Source of the DNA: Sphingobium faniae
Lineage (GTDB): Bacteria; Pseudomonadota; Alphaproteobacteria; Sphingomonadales; Sphingomonadaceae
Direction of reading: 5' to 3'
Assembly (NCBI GenBank): GCA_900100475.1
Contig: FMTU01000011.1
Coordinates: 62,001-126,000, forward strand
Length of the DNA: 64,000 nt
In this document: positions 18,006-25,880 of the stretch, piece after piece
How the letters are laid out: every line of letters starts with the position of its first letter
How positions within the stretch are numbered: the stretch's first letter is position 1
The notes under the pieces: generated by a model
What the model was told of the DNA's origin: nothing
Database searches by the model: none
What the model saw: the letters and a program-made list of their open reading frames with translations, nothing else
Translations under genes and position numbers: made by a program

Positions 18006-18026
18006 GTTTCAGCATTTCGCTGAAAC
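18006..18026. promoter_or_regulatory. Perfect 8-bp inverted repeat upstream of the broken AbiEi-like gene
   Basis: GTTTCAGC, a five-base spacer and GCTGAAAC form a perfect inverted repeat 11 bp upstream of the 17995 start. AbiEi-type antitoxins repress their own promoters through such repeats, so this may be a leftover operator. It could instead be a transcription-terminating hairpin for the toxin-antitoxin pair to its right, but no T-run follows on the minus strand. Confidence 0.4.
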
Positions 18027-18186
18027 CGGCATTCCGGTAAAATGGAAGCCAGCCACCCTTGAAGGCGGCGGAGCGCTATCCGTTTGGCAGCCCCTGCCTA
18101 AGAATGTCTCGAAGAATTCGGCACGGACAAAGCCAAGCAGTCGCAACGGCACAAGCATTCCTTCTGGCCCCTGCAATCCAACTGCG

Positions 18187-18696
18187 TCAATTCCGGTCCC
18201 AAGCAGCTAGTGCATCTTCGGGATCGAGCAACGACAGGGCAGCCCCCTCCCTTGTCGCTGTTTCGGCCTCTGCCCCGGCATCGTGCCACTTCCACAAGAC
18301 AAGGTTCGTGCCACCCTTGTTCTGGACAGACGGAACCAACGCACCCTCGGCACCCGCAAGGGTCAATTCCTCTGCGAGCTTCCAACTGGGAGGAATGCCC
18401 TTCTCCACCATGAATATCTGTCGCCATAAGCATTCGGTGATCGCCGGATCTGTCCCGCGCAGATCGGCAATGGCGTTGGCGGTAACATCATAGGCGGCCA
18501 GCGTGCCGGGGCGCACGAGCTCCTGATGCATCTCGACTATCGCAGTCACATAGTCCGCGGAGAGGTAGAGTGCGGGCATGCCCATGGGGTTCCAGCGGCC
18601 GCCAGTCCGGTGTGATCCGCTTTCGAGTGGGCGGCGCTGCCAGCGCACGCCAAGCATTCGCCAGTAGCGACCCTGCAGCGGCGCCAGCGATGTCAT
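18187..18696 (-). CDS. RES-domain toxin (NAD+-degrading)
   Basis: A 169-residue RES family protein. The core is visible as YWRMLGVRW, then GGRWNPMGMPALYLS (the Arg of the R-E-S triad), YVTAIVEMHQEL (the Glu) and a later Ser. RES toxins of the MbcT/ParT kind degrade or modify NAD+ and stop growth when freed from their antitoxin. The ATG overlaps the antitoxin stop by one base (TGATG), so antitoxin and toxin are coupled in that order. Length and context are those of a functional pair. Confidence 0.85.
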   Translation of the reverse strand: MTSLAPLQGRYWRMLGVRWQRRPLESGSHRTGGRWNPMGMPALYLSADYVTAIVEMHQELVRPGTLAAYDVTANAIADLRGTDPAITECLWRQIFMVEKGIPPSWKLAEELTLAGAEGALVPSVQNKGGTNLVLWKWHDAGAEAETATREGAALSLLDPEDALAAWDRN

Positions 18697-19046
18697 CAGG
18701 AATAAACGCCCTCGTCCATGCTATCGAGCGTCCACAATACCGCCTCGGCCTTGCCCTCTTCTACCAGTTCCTCGGCCGTCTTGCCAAAGCCGGGGATAGG
18801 CTGGTGGCGGAACCAGATGATCGCCCTGCCCTCATCGCCTGCAAGCTCGGCGGCGCGAGTGATGATGCGCGCAATTTCTCCCAGCTTGGCCTGCACGGCA
18901 GGACTGTCAGGATGCGCCGTCATCGTGTTGCGATTGAGGTGGGCAATCCGCGACAGGCGCGTCATCGGCAGTCGCAAGCGCTCCGCCATGCGGCGCGGTG
19001 CGATCAGGTCGCCGTCACGAATGTCATCTAGAAAAGCAGCAAGCAT
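18696..19046 (-). CDS. MbcA/ParS/Xre-type antitoxin
   Basis: A 116-residue protein. An N-terminal helical DNA-binding part (PRRMAERLRLPMTRLSRIAHL) is followed by the DUF2384 toxin-binding domain, recognisable from AIIWFRHQPIPGFGKTAEEL. It should block the RES toxin active site and repress the shared promoter. AAGGAG lies nine bases upstream of the ATG. The promoter and a palindrome are directly upstream. Confidence 0.85.
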   Translation of the reverse strand: MLAAFLDDIRDGDLIAPRRMAERLRLPMTRLSRIAHLNRNTMTAHPDSPAVQAKLGEIARIITRAAELAGDEGRAIIWFRHQPIPGFGKTAEELVEEGKAEAVLWTLDSMDEGVYS

Positions 19047-19065
19047 GAGTGCACTCCTTGCTTGA

Positions 19066-19094
19066 TATATGCACCTATCTGCATTTCATTTCAA
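19066..19094 (-). promoter_or_regulatory. Promoter and operator of the RES/MbcA toxin-antitoxin operon
   Basis: On the minus strand TTGAAA (19094-19089) and CATATA (19071-19066) are 17 bases apart, a good sigma-70 pair. A palindrome ATGCA-N6-TGCAT (19069-19084) lies in the spacer and touches the -10. Antitoxin binding there would shut off the operon. Confidence 0.55.
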
Positions 19095-19419
19095 TGATTC
19101 TGACGATCAAATGGGTATTTTCAGGCCCAATGCCGATCGAGCAGGCCTTCAAAGCCGTCTCTGCCTCCTCACGAGTGCCGCCCCACTCGGCCGGGTTTGC
19201 GAAAGTGAGGTCTGGATCTGCTGGAAGTTCCGTTGTGCCATGCCCAGGATCAGCTCAAACACGCGCCTGACCCTGCCTCCGGCGCCGCCTGGAACCTGCC
19301 CATATCAGAACAACGCGGACATGACTGGAAATTCCTTTGGCGTTGGCACCATCAGCGGAGGGGTTGGCTGCGGAATTTCATCTAGCATATCGCACATATG
19401 AGAGGTAGGATTGCAATTA
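19095..19419. other. Intergenic stretch with no recognised gene
   Basis: This interval between the divergent toxin-antitoxin operon and the XRE gene has short open frames on the plus strand. Their translations are rich in Pro, Ser and Cys, match nothing I recognise and lack ribosome-binding sites. I see no repeats or RNA genes in it. Confidence 0.4.
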
Positions 19420-19434
19420 GATGTTTCATACATC
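19420..19434. promoter_or_regulatory. Candidate XRE autoregulatory operator
   Basis: GATGT, five bases (TTCAT) and ACATC form a perfect inverted repeat ending 11 bp before the XRE start codon. Small XRE regulators commonly bind such a site to control themselves. Confidence 0.4.
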
Positions 19435-19445
19435 ACGAGGACTCA

Positions 19446-19775
19446 ATGATCACATCACAGCAAATGCGCGCGGCGCGTGCTCTTCTCGGTATCGACCAAC
19501 GCCAACTGGCTGCTCTGGCCAACGTCTCGCTTCCGACGATCCAGAGAATGGAGGCGTCGGACGGGCAGGTGCGCAGCGTGGTCGATACGCTGGTGAAGGT
19601 GATCAACGCACTGGAAACCGCCGGAATCGAGATCATCGGTGAGAATGCGACCAGCAACGGCGCCGGGCGCGGGGTCCGGCTGAAGGATACCGCAGCGGGA
19701 AGTCAGCCGAAGCGCGTGCCATCGATGCTCTACGATCAGGCTGGCGAACCGCAGGCCGAAAATGAAGCCATATGA
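19446..19775 (+). CDS. Small XRE-family helix-turn-helix regulator
   Basis: A 109-residue protein starting MITSQQMRAARALLGIDQRQ, with a complete XRE helix-turn-helix (LAALANVSLPTIQRMEASDG). The C-terminal tail of about 45 residues is not recognised. I chose the ATG at 19446 because GAGGA lies six bases upstream and the conserved fold begins there; a longer frame from 19398 adds 16 unconvincing residues. The 3' end overlaps the SulP gene by 14 bp, so it may regulate and be co-transcribed with the transporter. Confidence 0.75.
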   Translation: MITSQQMRAARALLGIDQRQLAALANVSLPTIQRMEASDGQVRSVVDTLVKVINALETAGIEIIGENATSNGAGRGVRLKDTAAGSQPKRVPSMLYDQAGEPQAENEAI

Positions 19776-21465
19776 TGCGCGGCTGACCGCGTTCACGCCG
19801 AAACTGGTAACGGTTCTCGGCGAGGGATATACGTTCGATCGGCTGCGGCGGGACAGCATTGCGGGGCTGACGGTCGCGATCGTCGCCCTCCCCCTCGCCA
19901 TGGCTTTGGCGATCGCGAGCGGCGCGACCCCGGACAAGGGATTGATCACGGCCGTCATCGCCGGGTTCCTCATTTCGGCGCTTGGCGGTTCGCGCGTCCA
20001 GGTGGGCGGGCCGACAGGCGCGTTCGTCGTCGTCGTCTTCAACGTGATCGCCCAGCATGGCTATGACGGGCTCCTGCTGGCGACGCTGATGGCGGGCGTA
20101 CTGCTCATTGTTGCGGGCTATTCCGGGCTCGGGAGCCTTGTGCGTTTCATCCCGCAGCCAGTGGTTACCGGCTTTACCGCCGGGATCGCGGTGATCATCG
20201 CTTCAAGCCAGGTGAAGGATTTCCTGGGCCTGTCAATGAAAACGGTGCCCGCGGACTTCATACCCAAGTGGTCGGCCTATTTCTCCGCGCTGGGGAGCCT
20301 GCAGCTCGCCACTCTTGCAATTGGCGCCGGCTCCCTCACGCTCATCATCGCTCTGCGAAAATGGGCCCCGCGCCTCCCCGGCTTCCTTATCGCCGTCGTG
20401 CTGGCGAGCGCCATCGTCGCCCTTCTGCATGTCCCGGTCGAGACGATCGGATCGCGCTTCCCCGAGCTTCCCACCGGCCTGCCCGCCCCTGCCCTGCCGG
20501 AGATCTCGTTTGCCCGGCTGCAAGCGGTGGCGCCGGCCGCCTTCACCATAGCGTTCCTCGCCGGGATCGAGGCGCTGCTCTCGGCCGTTGTGGCTGATGG
20601 CATGATCGGTTCCCGGCACCGCTCCAATCAGGAACTCGTCGGGCAGGGTGTCGCGAACATGGCCTCGGCCGTTTTCGGAGGGCTGCCCGCGACCGGAGCC
20701 ATTGCACGGACCGCGACCAATATCCGCGCCGGCGCGGTGACGCCGATCGCCGGCATGCTGCACGCCGTCTTCCTGCTCCTGTTCATCCTGTTCGCCTCGA
20801 AGCTCATGGCCTTCGTACCGCTGGCCGCCCTGGCGGCGATCCTGTTCATGGTGGCTTGGGGGATGAGCGAACACCACCGTTTCCTTCAGCTCCTGCGCAT
20901 GCCGAATGGCGACAGGAGCCTGCTGTTGCTGACTTTTGGACTCACGATTTTCATAGACCTGACGGTGGCGATCGCGGTCGGCGTGACGCTGGCATCGCTG
21001 CTGTTCATGATGCGGATGAGCCGGACCGTCGAGATCGCGAGCGATAGCGAAGGCGCCGCCTCCGATGCCGAAGAGGAAGAACTCGACCAGCGCACGGCCT
21101 TGCCGGCAGGTGTCGAGGTGTTCCGCATCGACGGTCCCATCTTTTTCGGGGTCGCCAACGACCTCATGGACACGCTGAGGCGCATCGGGTCCGCTCCCAA
21201 AATCATCATCCTGCGAATGCGCCGGGTCCCGTTGCTGGATGCAAGCGGTGTCGCGGCAATGGGCGACATTGTCGACCATGCCGAAGTGCTGGGCATCCGG
21301 GTCATCCTTTCGGGCGTGACGGCGCAGCCGATGGAGATGCTCGAAAGGGTATCGCTCGGCCCCTCGAGCAGTCGGGTTTTGCATAGTGCGAATTTCGCGG
21401 ATGCCGTGCGGCTTGCTTCATCCCTCACCGTGGAGCCGGCCTCCACGGCGCCGACACTCCATTGA
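19762..21465 (+). CDS. SulP-family anion transporter with C-terminal STAS domain
   Basis: A 567-residue membrane protein. The N-terminal 420 residues contain about 12 hydrophobic helices, including the SulP core signature around GGLPATGAIARTATNIRAGA. An acidic linker (SDSEGAASDAEEEELDQ) leads to a STAS domain from about 450, with RMRRVPLLDASGVAAMGDIV. SulP proteins import sulfate, bicarbonate or dicarboxylates; the substrate cannot be told from sequence. It overlaps the XRE gene upstream, and a PhnA-like small gene follows after 31 bp. Confidence 0.88.
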   Translation: MKPYDARLTAFTPKLVTVLGEGYTFDRLRRDSIAGLTVAIVALPLAMALAIASGATPDKGLITAVIAGFLISALGGSRVQVGGPTGAFVVVVFNVIAQHGYDGLLLATLMAGVLLIVAGYSGLGSLVRFIPQPVVTGFTAGIAVIIASSQVKDFLGLSMKTVPADFIPKWSAYFSALGSLQLATLAIGAGSLTLIIALRKWAPRLPGFLIAVVLASAIVALLHVPVETIGSRFPELPTGLPAPALPEISFARLQAVAPAAFTIAFLAGIEALLSAVVADGMIGSRHRSNQELVGQGVANMASAVFGGLPATGAIARTATNIRAGAVTPIAGMLHAVFLLLFILFASKLMAFVPLAALAAILFMVAWGMSEHHRFLQLLRMPNGDRSLLLLTFGLTIFIDLTVAIAVGVTLASLLFMMRMSRTVEIASDSEGAASDAEEEELDQRTALPAGVEVFRIDGPIFFGVANDLMDTLRRIGSAPKIIILRMRRVPLLDASGVAAMGDIVDHAEVLGIRVILSGVTAQPMEMLERVSLGPSSSRVLHSANFADAVRLASSLTVEPASTAPTLH

Positions 21466-21496
21466 TCACCTCTCTATTATCCGGAAGGAACCCAGG

Positions 21497-21805
21497 ATGA
21501 GCGATGCAAACGACGAGTATGTCTATGATGACGCTTCAGGCGAATGGCTCCCCGCCGTCGAGGCTGCGGCGAAGGCCGCGGCAGCAGACTTGGTCGAGGT
21601 CCTGGATTCGGCAGGGAACATCCTCGCGGACGGGGACAGCGTCATCACGATCAAGGATTTGAAGGTCAAGGGGGCCGGGCAGACGCTGAGGAAGGGCACC
21701 GTGATCAAGGCGATCAGGCTGACCGGCGATCCGCAGGAAATCGACTGCCGCTACGAGGGTATCAAGGGCCTGGTCTTACGAGCCGAATTTGTGCGCAAAC
21801 ACTGA
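21497..21805 (+). CDS. PhnA/YjdM-like protein without its zinc-ribbon cysteines
   Basis: A 102-residue protein. The C-terminal half (DSAGNILADGDSVITIKDLK, then KGTVIKAIRL and IDCRYEGIKGLVLRAEFV) is the PhnA/YjdM domain. In YjdM the N-terminus is a CxxC...CxxC zinc ribbon. Here the matching part, EYVYDDASGEW, has kept the aromatic and acidic residues but no cysteines. Function is unknown even for the parent family, whose alkylphosphonate name is historical. GGAAGG lies upstream of the ATG at 21497; an in-frame start at 21386 would overlap the SulP gene. Confidence 0.75.
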   Translation: MSDANDEYVYDDASGEWLPAVEAAAKAAAADLVEVLDSAGNILADGDSVITIKDLKVKGAGQTLRKGTVIKAIRLTGDPQEIDCRYEGIKGLVLRAEFVRKH

Positions 21806-21868
21806 GGCAGTGAAGACGCGTTCTCACCGCCCCGACAGTCGCGCGGGATATACCGATCTTCGCAACAC

Positions 21869-22801
21869 TCAGGGTATTTGCGGCGTCCGTTGGTAGAGGC
21901 GTTCGATGTCGTTTGGCCTGGCGAGATCATGGCCCGGGCTCATCACGGCGGCAGCGCCAGCGGCAATGCCGAAACGGAAGGCTTCGCCCATCTCCCAGCC
22001 AATCGAGATCGCAAACAGCATGGCGGACAGGAAGCTGTCACCGGCACCAACCGCGCTTTTCGCCTCGATGGGGGCAGCTGGCAGGAAAAGCGGTCCGGCG
22101 GCGCTGGCAAGGATCGCGCCTTCATGGCCCATGGTCACGGCGACATGGGCGGCTTGTCCGGATCGAACGATTTCGAGTGCCGCATGGGCGATTTCGTCGG
22201 GATCGCCGAGTTCGAGCCCGGTCAATTGCCGCAACTCGCCGATGCTGGGCTTCACGAGAAAGACGCCGCCTTCATCGAGGCCGCCCTTAAGTCCCGGTCC
22301 TGAACTGTCGAGGATGACGGGAATATTGCGCCGGCGCATCAGCGCTACGACCTGACCGTAGAAATCGGCGGGCATGCCGGGCGGCAGCGACCCGCTCAAC
22401 ACCATGAAATTGCACTGCGCGGTTTCAAGCTGGTCAAGGCAGGCCTGCCACTCGGCGGGCTGGATGGTCGGCCCCGGTGGAACGAAACGATATTCCTTGC
22501 CGCTTTCGAGCTCGAGCACGGCGGATGCGACGCGGGTATGGCCCGCAATATAGATGCGATTGTGGACGAGCTGATGGAGGTCGAGCAGGCCGTCGAGAGC
22601 ATCGCCTGTGGCACCGCCCGCCATATAATAGCTTCGGGCATTGCCGCCGAGGCGAACAAAGACTCGAGCGACGTTGATACCGCCGCCGCCTGAGCTGTAG
22701 AATTCGGATTTGGTCCGCATCTTGCGCGTGTGGAACATGCGATCGACTTCATAGGCGACGTCGATCGTCGGGTTCAGCGTCAGCGTGGCAATGTTCGTCA
22801 T
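21869..22801 (-). CDS. pfkB: PfkB-family sugar kinase (1-phosphofructokinase / Pfk-2 type)
   Basis: A 310-residue PfkB kinase. TLTLNPTIDVAYEV at the N-terminus is characteristic of the phosphofructokinase-2, 1-phosphofructokinase and tagatose-6-phosphate kinase branch. GGGGINVARV is the substrate loop and AVGAGDSFLSAM (about 250-261) has the catalytic Asp and anion hole. It phosphorylates a sugar phosphate with ATP. The neighbouring stress genes suggest boosted glycolytic flux when respiration stops. A pfkB gene beside universal stress proteins also occurs in the mycobacterial DosR regulon. Confidence 0.82.
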   Translation of the reverse strand: MTNIATLTLNPTIDVAYEVDRMFHTRKMRTKSEFYSSGGGGINVARVFVRLGGNARSYYMAGGATGDALDGLLDLHQLVHNRIYIAGHTRVASAVLELESGKEYRFVPPGPTIQPAEWQACLDQLETAQCNFMVLSGSLPPGMPADFYGQVVALMRRRNIPVILDSSGPGLKGGLDEGGVFLVKPSIGELRQLTGLELGDPDEIAHAALEIVRSGQAAHVAVTMGHEGAILASAAGPLFLPAAPIEAKSAVGAGDSFLSAMLFAISIGWEMGEAFRFGIAAGAAAVMSPGHDLARPNDIERLYQRTPQIP

Positions 22802-23254
22802 CCCGCCATTTGAGCGGGCTGGATGTATTCCAGTCTATCCGCAATATCCCCAATTCGTTCCGCCGGTGCGGCATGCCAAGGTAGCCCTGTCGGGCGTCGC
22901 AATCCCGCTGATGCCTGGCGTCGTTCAGGCCCTCCTCTCAAGGCGCAAAATGCGTTCGTCCGTTCCGCCATCATCACACTGGTCTCGCTATCCGTGATTG
23001 CTTGCGTTCTGGAACTGTCCGGGCTTCTCGATCGCGCTATTGCAGCAGACGCGAGGCCCCGCGAACGAGGCGATGCGAGGGGGATCTGGCTGCTACCCTC
23101 TAATACCACGGTAGAAGTGCTGATGTTTTTCCGTTTTGATGAACGATCCAGCAGGTGCATGTCGGTGTTCGCTAAGGAAAATCTCTCATAGCGGGAGCAT
23201 TGCGCGTCACTAAGGTGTCACGGATCAGGACCCCGCCAATTTGGAGCATGTGCA
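22802..23254. other. Divergent intergenic region with no recognised gene
   Basis: This 453-bp region separates pfkB (minus) from the beta-CASP nuclease gene (plus). Two overlapping open frames, 22823-23191 (+) and 22798-23160 (-), lie opposite each other. The plus one contains a hydrophobic stretch (SAIITLVSLSVIACVLEL) but has no ribosome-binding site and no recognisable domain. I treat both as chance. Promoters for both flanking genes must lie here. Confidence 0.4.
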
Positions 23255-24859
23255 GTGACGAATAACGAGCCCAGGATCACCTTCCACGGCGCCGCGGGGA
23301 CAGTCACAGGCTCGTGCATGGAGCTTGAACATGACGGCCGCGCGATCCTGATCGATTGCGGCCTGTTCCAGGGACCGCGGACGCTCGAAACGCTCAATCG
23401 CGAGCCGTTCTCGTTCGATGCACGCAAGATCGCCGCGGTCGTCCTCACGCACGCACACATCGACCATAGCGGTCTATTGCCAAAGCTTGTCGCCGAGGGC
23501 TTCAGGGGGCCGGTCTATGCGACGCCGCAAACGCGTGATCTTCTCTACCACATGCTGCCTGACGCCGGGCGCATCCAGGAAAGCGAAGCGGAGCGGCGTA
23601 ACCGCCGCAAGGATCGAAAGGACGAGGAGCCGATCGAGCCGATCTATACCGAGGCCGATTCCAAGGCGGCCTATGATCAGATCGAGACGGTCGCGCTGAA
23701 CAAGTGGTTCCAGCCCGCGCGGGGCTTCACGGCCCGGTTGTGGAATGCCGGCCACATTCTCGGATCGACTTCCGTCGAGATGCAGGTTGGCGAAACGCGC
23801 CTGCTCTTTTCCGGCGACCTTGGCCCGGATCACAAGGCCTTTCACGCCGATCCCGAAGGACCGGCGGGGCTTGACCATGTGATCTGCGAAAGCACTTATG
23901 GCGACCGGGCCCGCGAGGATCTGACGATCGAGCAGCGGCGTACGCTCCTGGAAGCCGAAATCAAGGCTGCGTTGACGCGTGGCGGCAATCTCGTCATCCC
24001 GGTATTCGCGCTTGAGCGGACGCAGGAGTTGCTCCTCGACATTGCCATGCTCATCAACACCGGCCGTCTGGCGCATCCGCGGGTATTCATCGACTCTCCC
24101 CTGGCGACGCGGGCGACCGAGGTGTTTGCAAAGCATGCCGGCGAGCTCGAGGACATGGGTTCGGGCGAGATCTTTCATCATCCGTCCTTCCACTATGTCC
24201 TGAACGCTACGGAATCGATGCGGCTCAACAGCCTGTCCGGCGCAATCATCATGGCGGCTTCGGGGATGTGCGAGGCCGGGCGCATTCGCCATCATCTGCG
24301 GCATAATCTGGGGCGGCGGGAGTCGACGATATTGTTCGTCGGCTTCCAGGCGGCGGGGTCGCTGGGACGCACGATCCTCGATGGCGCGAACCGGGTGCGG
24401 ATCTGGGGGCAGGACGTCGCCGTCCGTGCCCAGATCCGCAGGATCGACACCTATTCGGCGCATGCCGACCAGCAGGATCTTCAGCGATGGATCAAGGCGC
24501 GGCAGCCGATCGATGGCAGTCTTTTCCTGAGCCACGGCGAGTCCGGGTCGATCGAGACGTTCCGCCGACTGCTGCAGGCGGATGAGGCGGCGACATCGAT
24601 CATCGCCCCACAACTGGGCGAGACCTATGCGTTGCCTGCGCGCGCGTCGGCGCGGCGCCTCAAGACAGGCGACCCCGAACTGCAAGGCGCGGTCGGGCGC
24701 GACTGGCAGAATGACTACGCCGATTTCTCGATCCGCCTCAAAAAGGAGCTCCAGGGTATCGAGAGCGCCTCGGCGCGGCGCGAAGCCCTCGCGCGGATGT
24801 CGGAGGTCCTTCGCTCGTACCAGGACCATCGCGACAAGCGGAAAGCGAAGAACGGCTAG
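23255..24859 (+). CDS. Metallo-beta-lactamase/beta-CASP RNA exonuclease (CPSF/RNase J-like)
   Basis: A 534-residue protein. The metallo-beta-lactamase part has THAHIDHSG (the HxHxDH zinc motif), the second histidine motif NAGHILGSTSVE and GDLGPDH. The beta-CASP part has PVFALERTQE, AASGMCEAGRIRHHL and SAHADQQDL, and a late LSHGES. The family includes archaeal CPSF-like and bacterial YSH1/RNase J-like ribonucleases that trim mRNA 5' ends. Its place among low-oxygen genes suggests RNA turnover during energy stress. The catalytic residues all appear intact. Confidence 0.87.
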   Translation: MTNNEPRITFHGAAGTVTGSCMELEHDGRAILIDCGLFQGPRTLETLNREPFSFDARKIAAVVLTHAHIDHSGLLPKLVAEGFRGPVYATPQTRDLLYHMLPDAGRIQESEAERRNRRKDRKDEEPIEPIYTEADSKAAYDQIETVALNKWFQPARGFTARLWNAGHILGSTSVEMQVGETRLLFSGDLGPDHKAFHADPEGPAGLDHVICESTYGDRAREDLTIEQRRTLLEAEIKAALTRGGNLVIPVFALERTQELLLDIAMLINTGRLAHPRVFIDSPLATRATEVFAKHAGELEDMGSGEIFHHPSFHYVLNATESMRLNSLSGAIIMAASGMCEAGRIRHHLRHNLGRRESTILFVGFQAAGSLGRTILDGANRVRIWGQDVAVRAQIRRIDTYSAHADQQDLQRWIKARQPIDGSLFLSHGESGSIETFRRLLQADEAATSIIAPQLGETYALPARASARRLKTGDPELQGAVGRDWQNDYADFSIRLKKELQGIESASARREALARMSEVLRSYQDHRDKRKAKNG

Positions 24860-24913
24860 ATTTTCCTAGCGGCGCGGCGACGGGGATAATCGGATCAGGC
24901 CTGGAACGGATTA

Positions 24914-24927
24914 GGGAACCTACTTAT
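24914..24927 (-). promoter_or_regulatory. FixJ-like box upstream of the YdcH-family gene
   Basis: Read on the minus strand this is ATAAGTAGGTTCCC. It matches 12 of 14 positions of the rhizobial fixK promoter K-box as I recall it (GTAAGTAGTTTCCC), and 7 of 8 of GTAMGTAG. It lies 57 bp before the start of the small gene at 24984. It is the strongest of a family of similar elements in this window. Confidence 0.45.
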
Positions 24928-24983
24928 GGGCGCGCCTTGGCGTGTCTTCTATTACGTTCGCGTGGAAACCAACGGAGTAAGAC

Positions 24984-25226
24984 ATGTCGAATACACCGCA
25001 TACCTTGGGCGAAGAGTTCCCGGACCAGATGGACAAGATCCACGCGCTGAAAGTTTCGGACCCGATCTTTGCGCAGCTGCTCGCCGCCTATGATGAAGTG
25101 AACGACGAGATTCATGTGGTCGAAACGAACGTTCAGCCGACGTCGCAGGATCGTGAAACCGAGCTCCGCAAGCGCCGTCTGGCGATCAAGGACCAGATCG
25201 CCGAAGCGCTTTCACAGCCAGCCTGA
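24984..25226 (+). CDS. YdcH/DUF465 family small protein
   Basis: An 80-residue, charged, helical protein. LGEEFPDQMDKIHALKVSDP and a following FAQLLAAYDEVNDEIHVVE are typical of the DUF465/YdcH family, followed by a helix ending KDQIAEALSQPA. The molecular role of the family is not known to me. A GGAG stands before the ATG. A FixJ-like element upstream suggests low-oxygen induction. Confidence 0.78.
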   Translation: MSNTPHTLGEEFPDQMDKIHALKVSDPIFAQLLAAYDEVNDEIHVVETNVQPTSQDRETELRKRRLAIKDQIAEALSQPA

Positions 25227-25388
25227 TCGGTCGAGAGGAGCCGGTCGCGCTGCGTCCGGCCTTCTTCCACATGCGCCTTGTGAAGAGGCGAACGAGGGGA
25301 GCGGGAGACCGAACCCCACCCGCGCCTTGGTTGAAGAGCGGCAGGATCGGGATTTTTCAAGGTTCTTGTCTTTCTGGGTAGATTCAGC

Positions 25389-25769
25389 ATGTGGAAGGAA
25401 GCCATTGCAATCAGCCTGTTGCTGACGGGGGCCGCCACCTTTGCGGCTGCCGGGAGCGCGGGAGAGGTGTCTCGAGGTCACGACCTGGCGGAGCGGCGAT
25501 GCGCGAGTTGTCATTCCATCGGCGAAACCAATGCGAGCCCCAACCGGCTCGCACCGCCGTTGCGAAATCTCTACAGGCAATATCCGGTCGATGCTTTGCA
25601 ACCGGCGTTCCTGAATGGTCTTGAGGTCGGTCACCGTGATATGCCGCGTTTTATCCTGACGCCGCAGGAGGTGACGGACATCATCGCGTTCCTTCATGAC
25701 CTCAACCCATGCCGCAAGCCTTCGTCGGATGACGCGGCCATGGCGCAGTGTTTCGCGCCCATGGAATGA
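25389..25769 (+). CDS. Periplasmic mono-haem c-type cytochrome
   Basis: A 126-residue protein with a cleavable signal peptide (about 1-24, KEAIAISLLLTGAATFAAAG). It has one haem-binding motif CASCH (38-42 region) and a methionine-containing C-terminal segment, GHRDMPRFILTPQEVTDIIA, that should supply the sixth ligand. It would carry electrons in the periplasm. The length suits a class I cytochrome c, and the motifs are intact. Confidence 0.83.
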   Translation: MWKEAIAISLLLTGAATFAAAGSAGEVSRGHDLAERRCASCHSIGETNASPNRLAPPLRNLYRQYPVDALQPAFLNGLEVGHRDMPRFILTPQEVTDIIAFLHDLNPCRKPSSDDAAMAQCFAPME

Positions 25770-25880
25770 TGAGATATGCAGCGCCAGCACAGGGAAGCTG
25801 GATAATCCGGAATTTGGAGGGAGCCAGCGCATCACCGCCGCCCCCTCCTTGGCCAGAAGGACGCTTTGCGCCGCCCGCCC

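Noticed and set aside
19069..19401. 110-codon frame between the toxin-antitoxin and XRE genes
   Set aside because: Composition is unlike protein, it overlaps the toxin-antitoxin promoter, and no start signal is present.
22798..23191. Opposed frames between pfkB and the beta-CASP gene, one with a hydrophobic stretch
   Set aside because: Neither has a ribosome-binding site or a recognisable domain, and they overlap each other on opposite strands.
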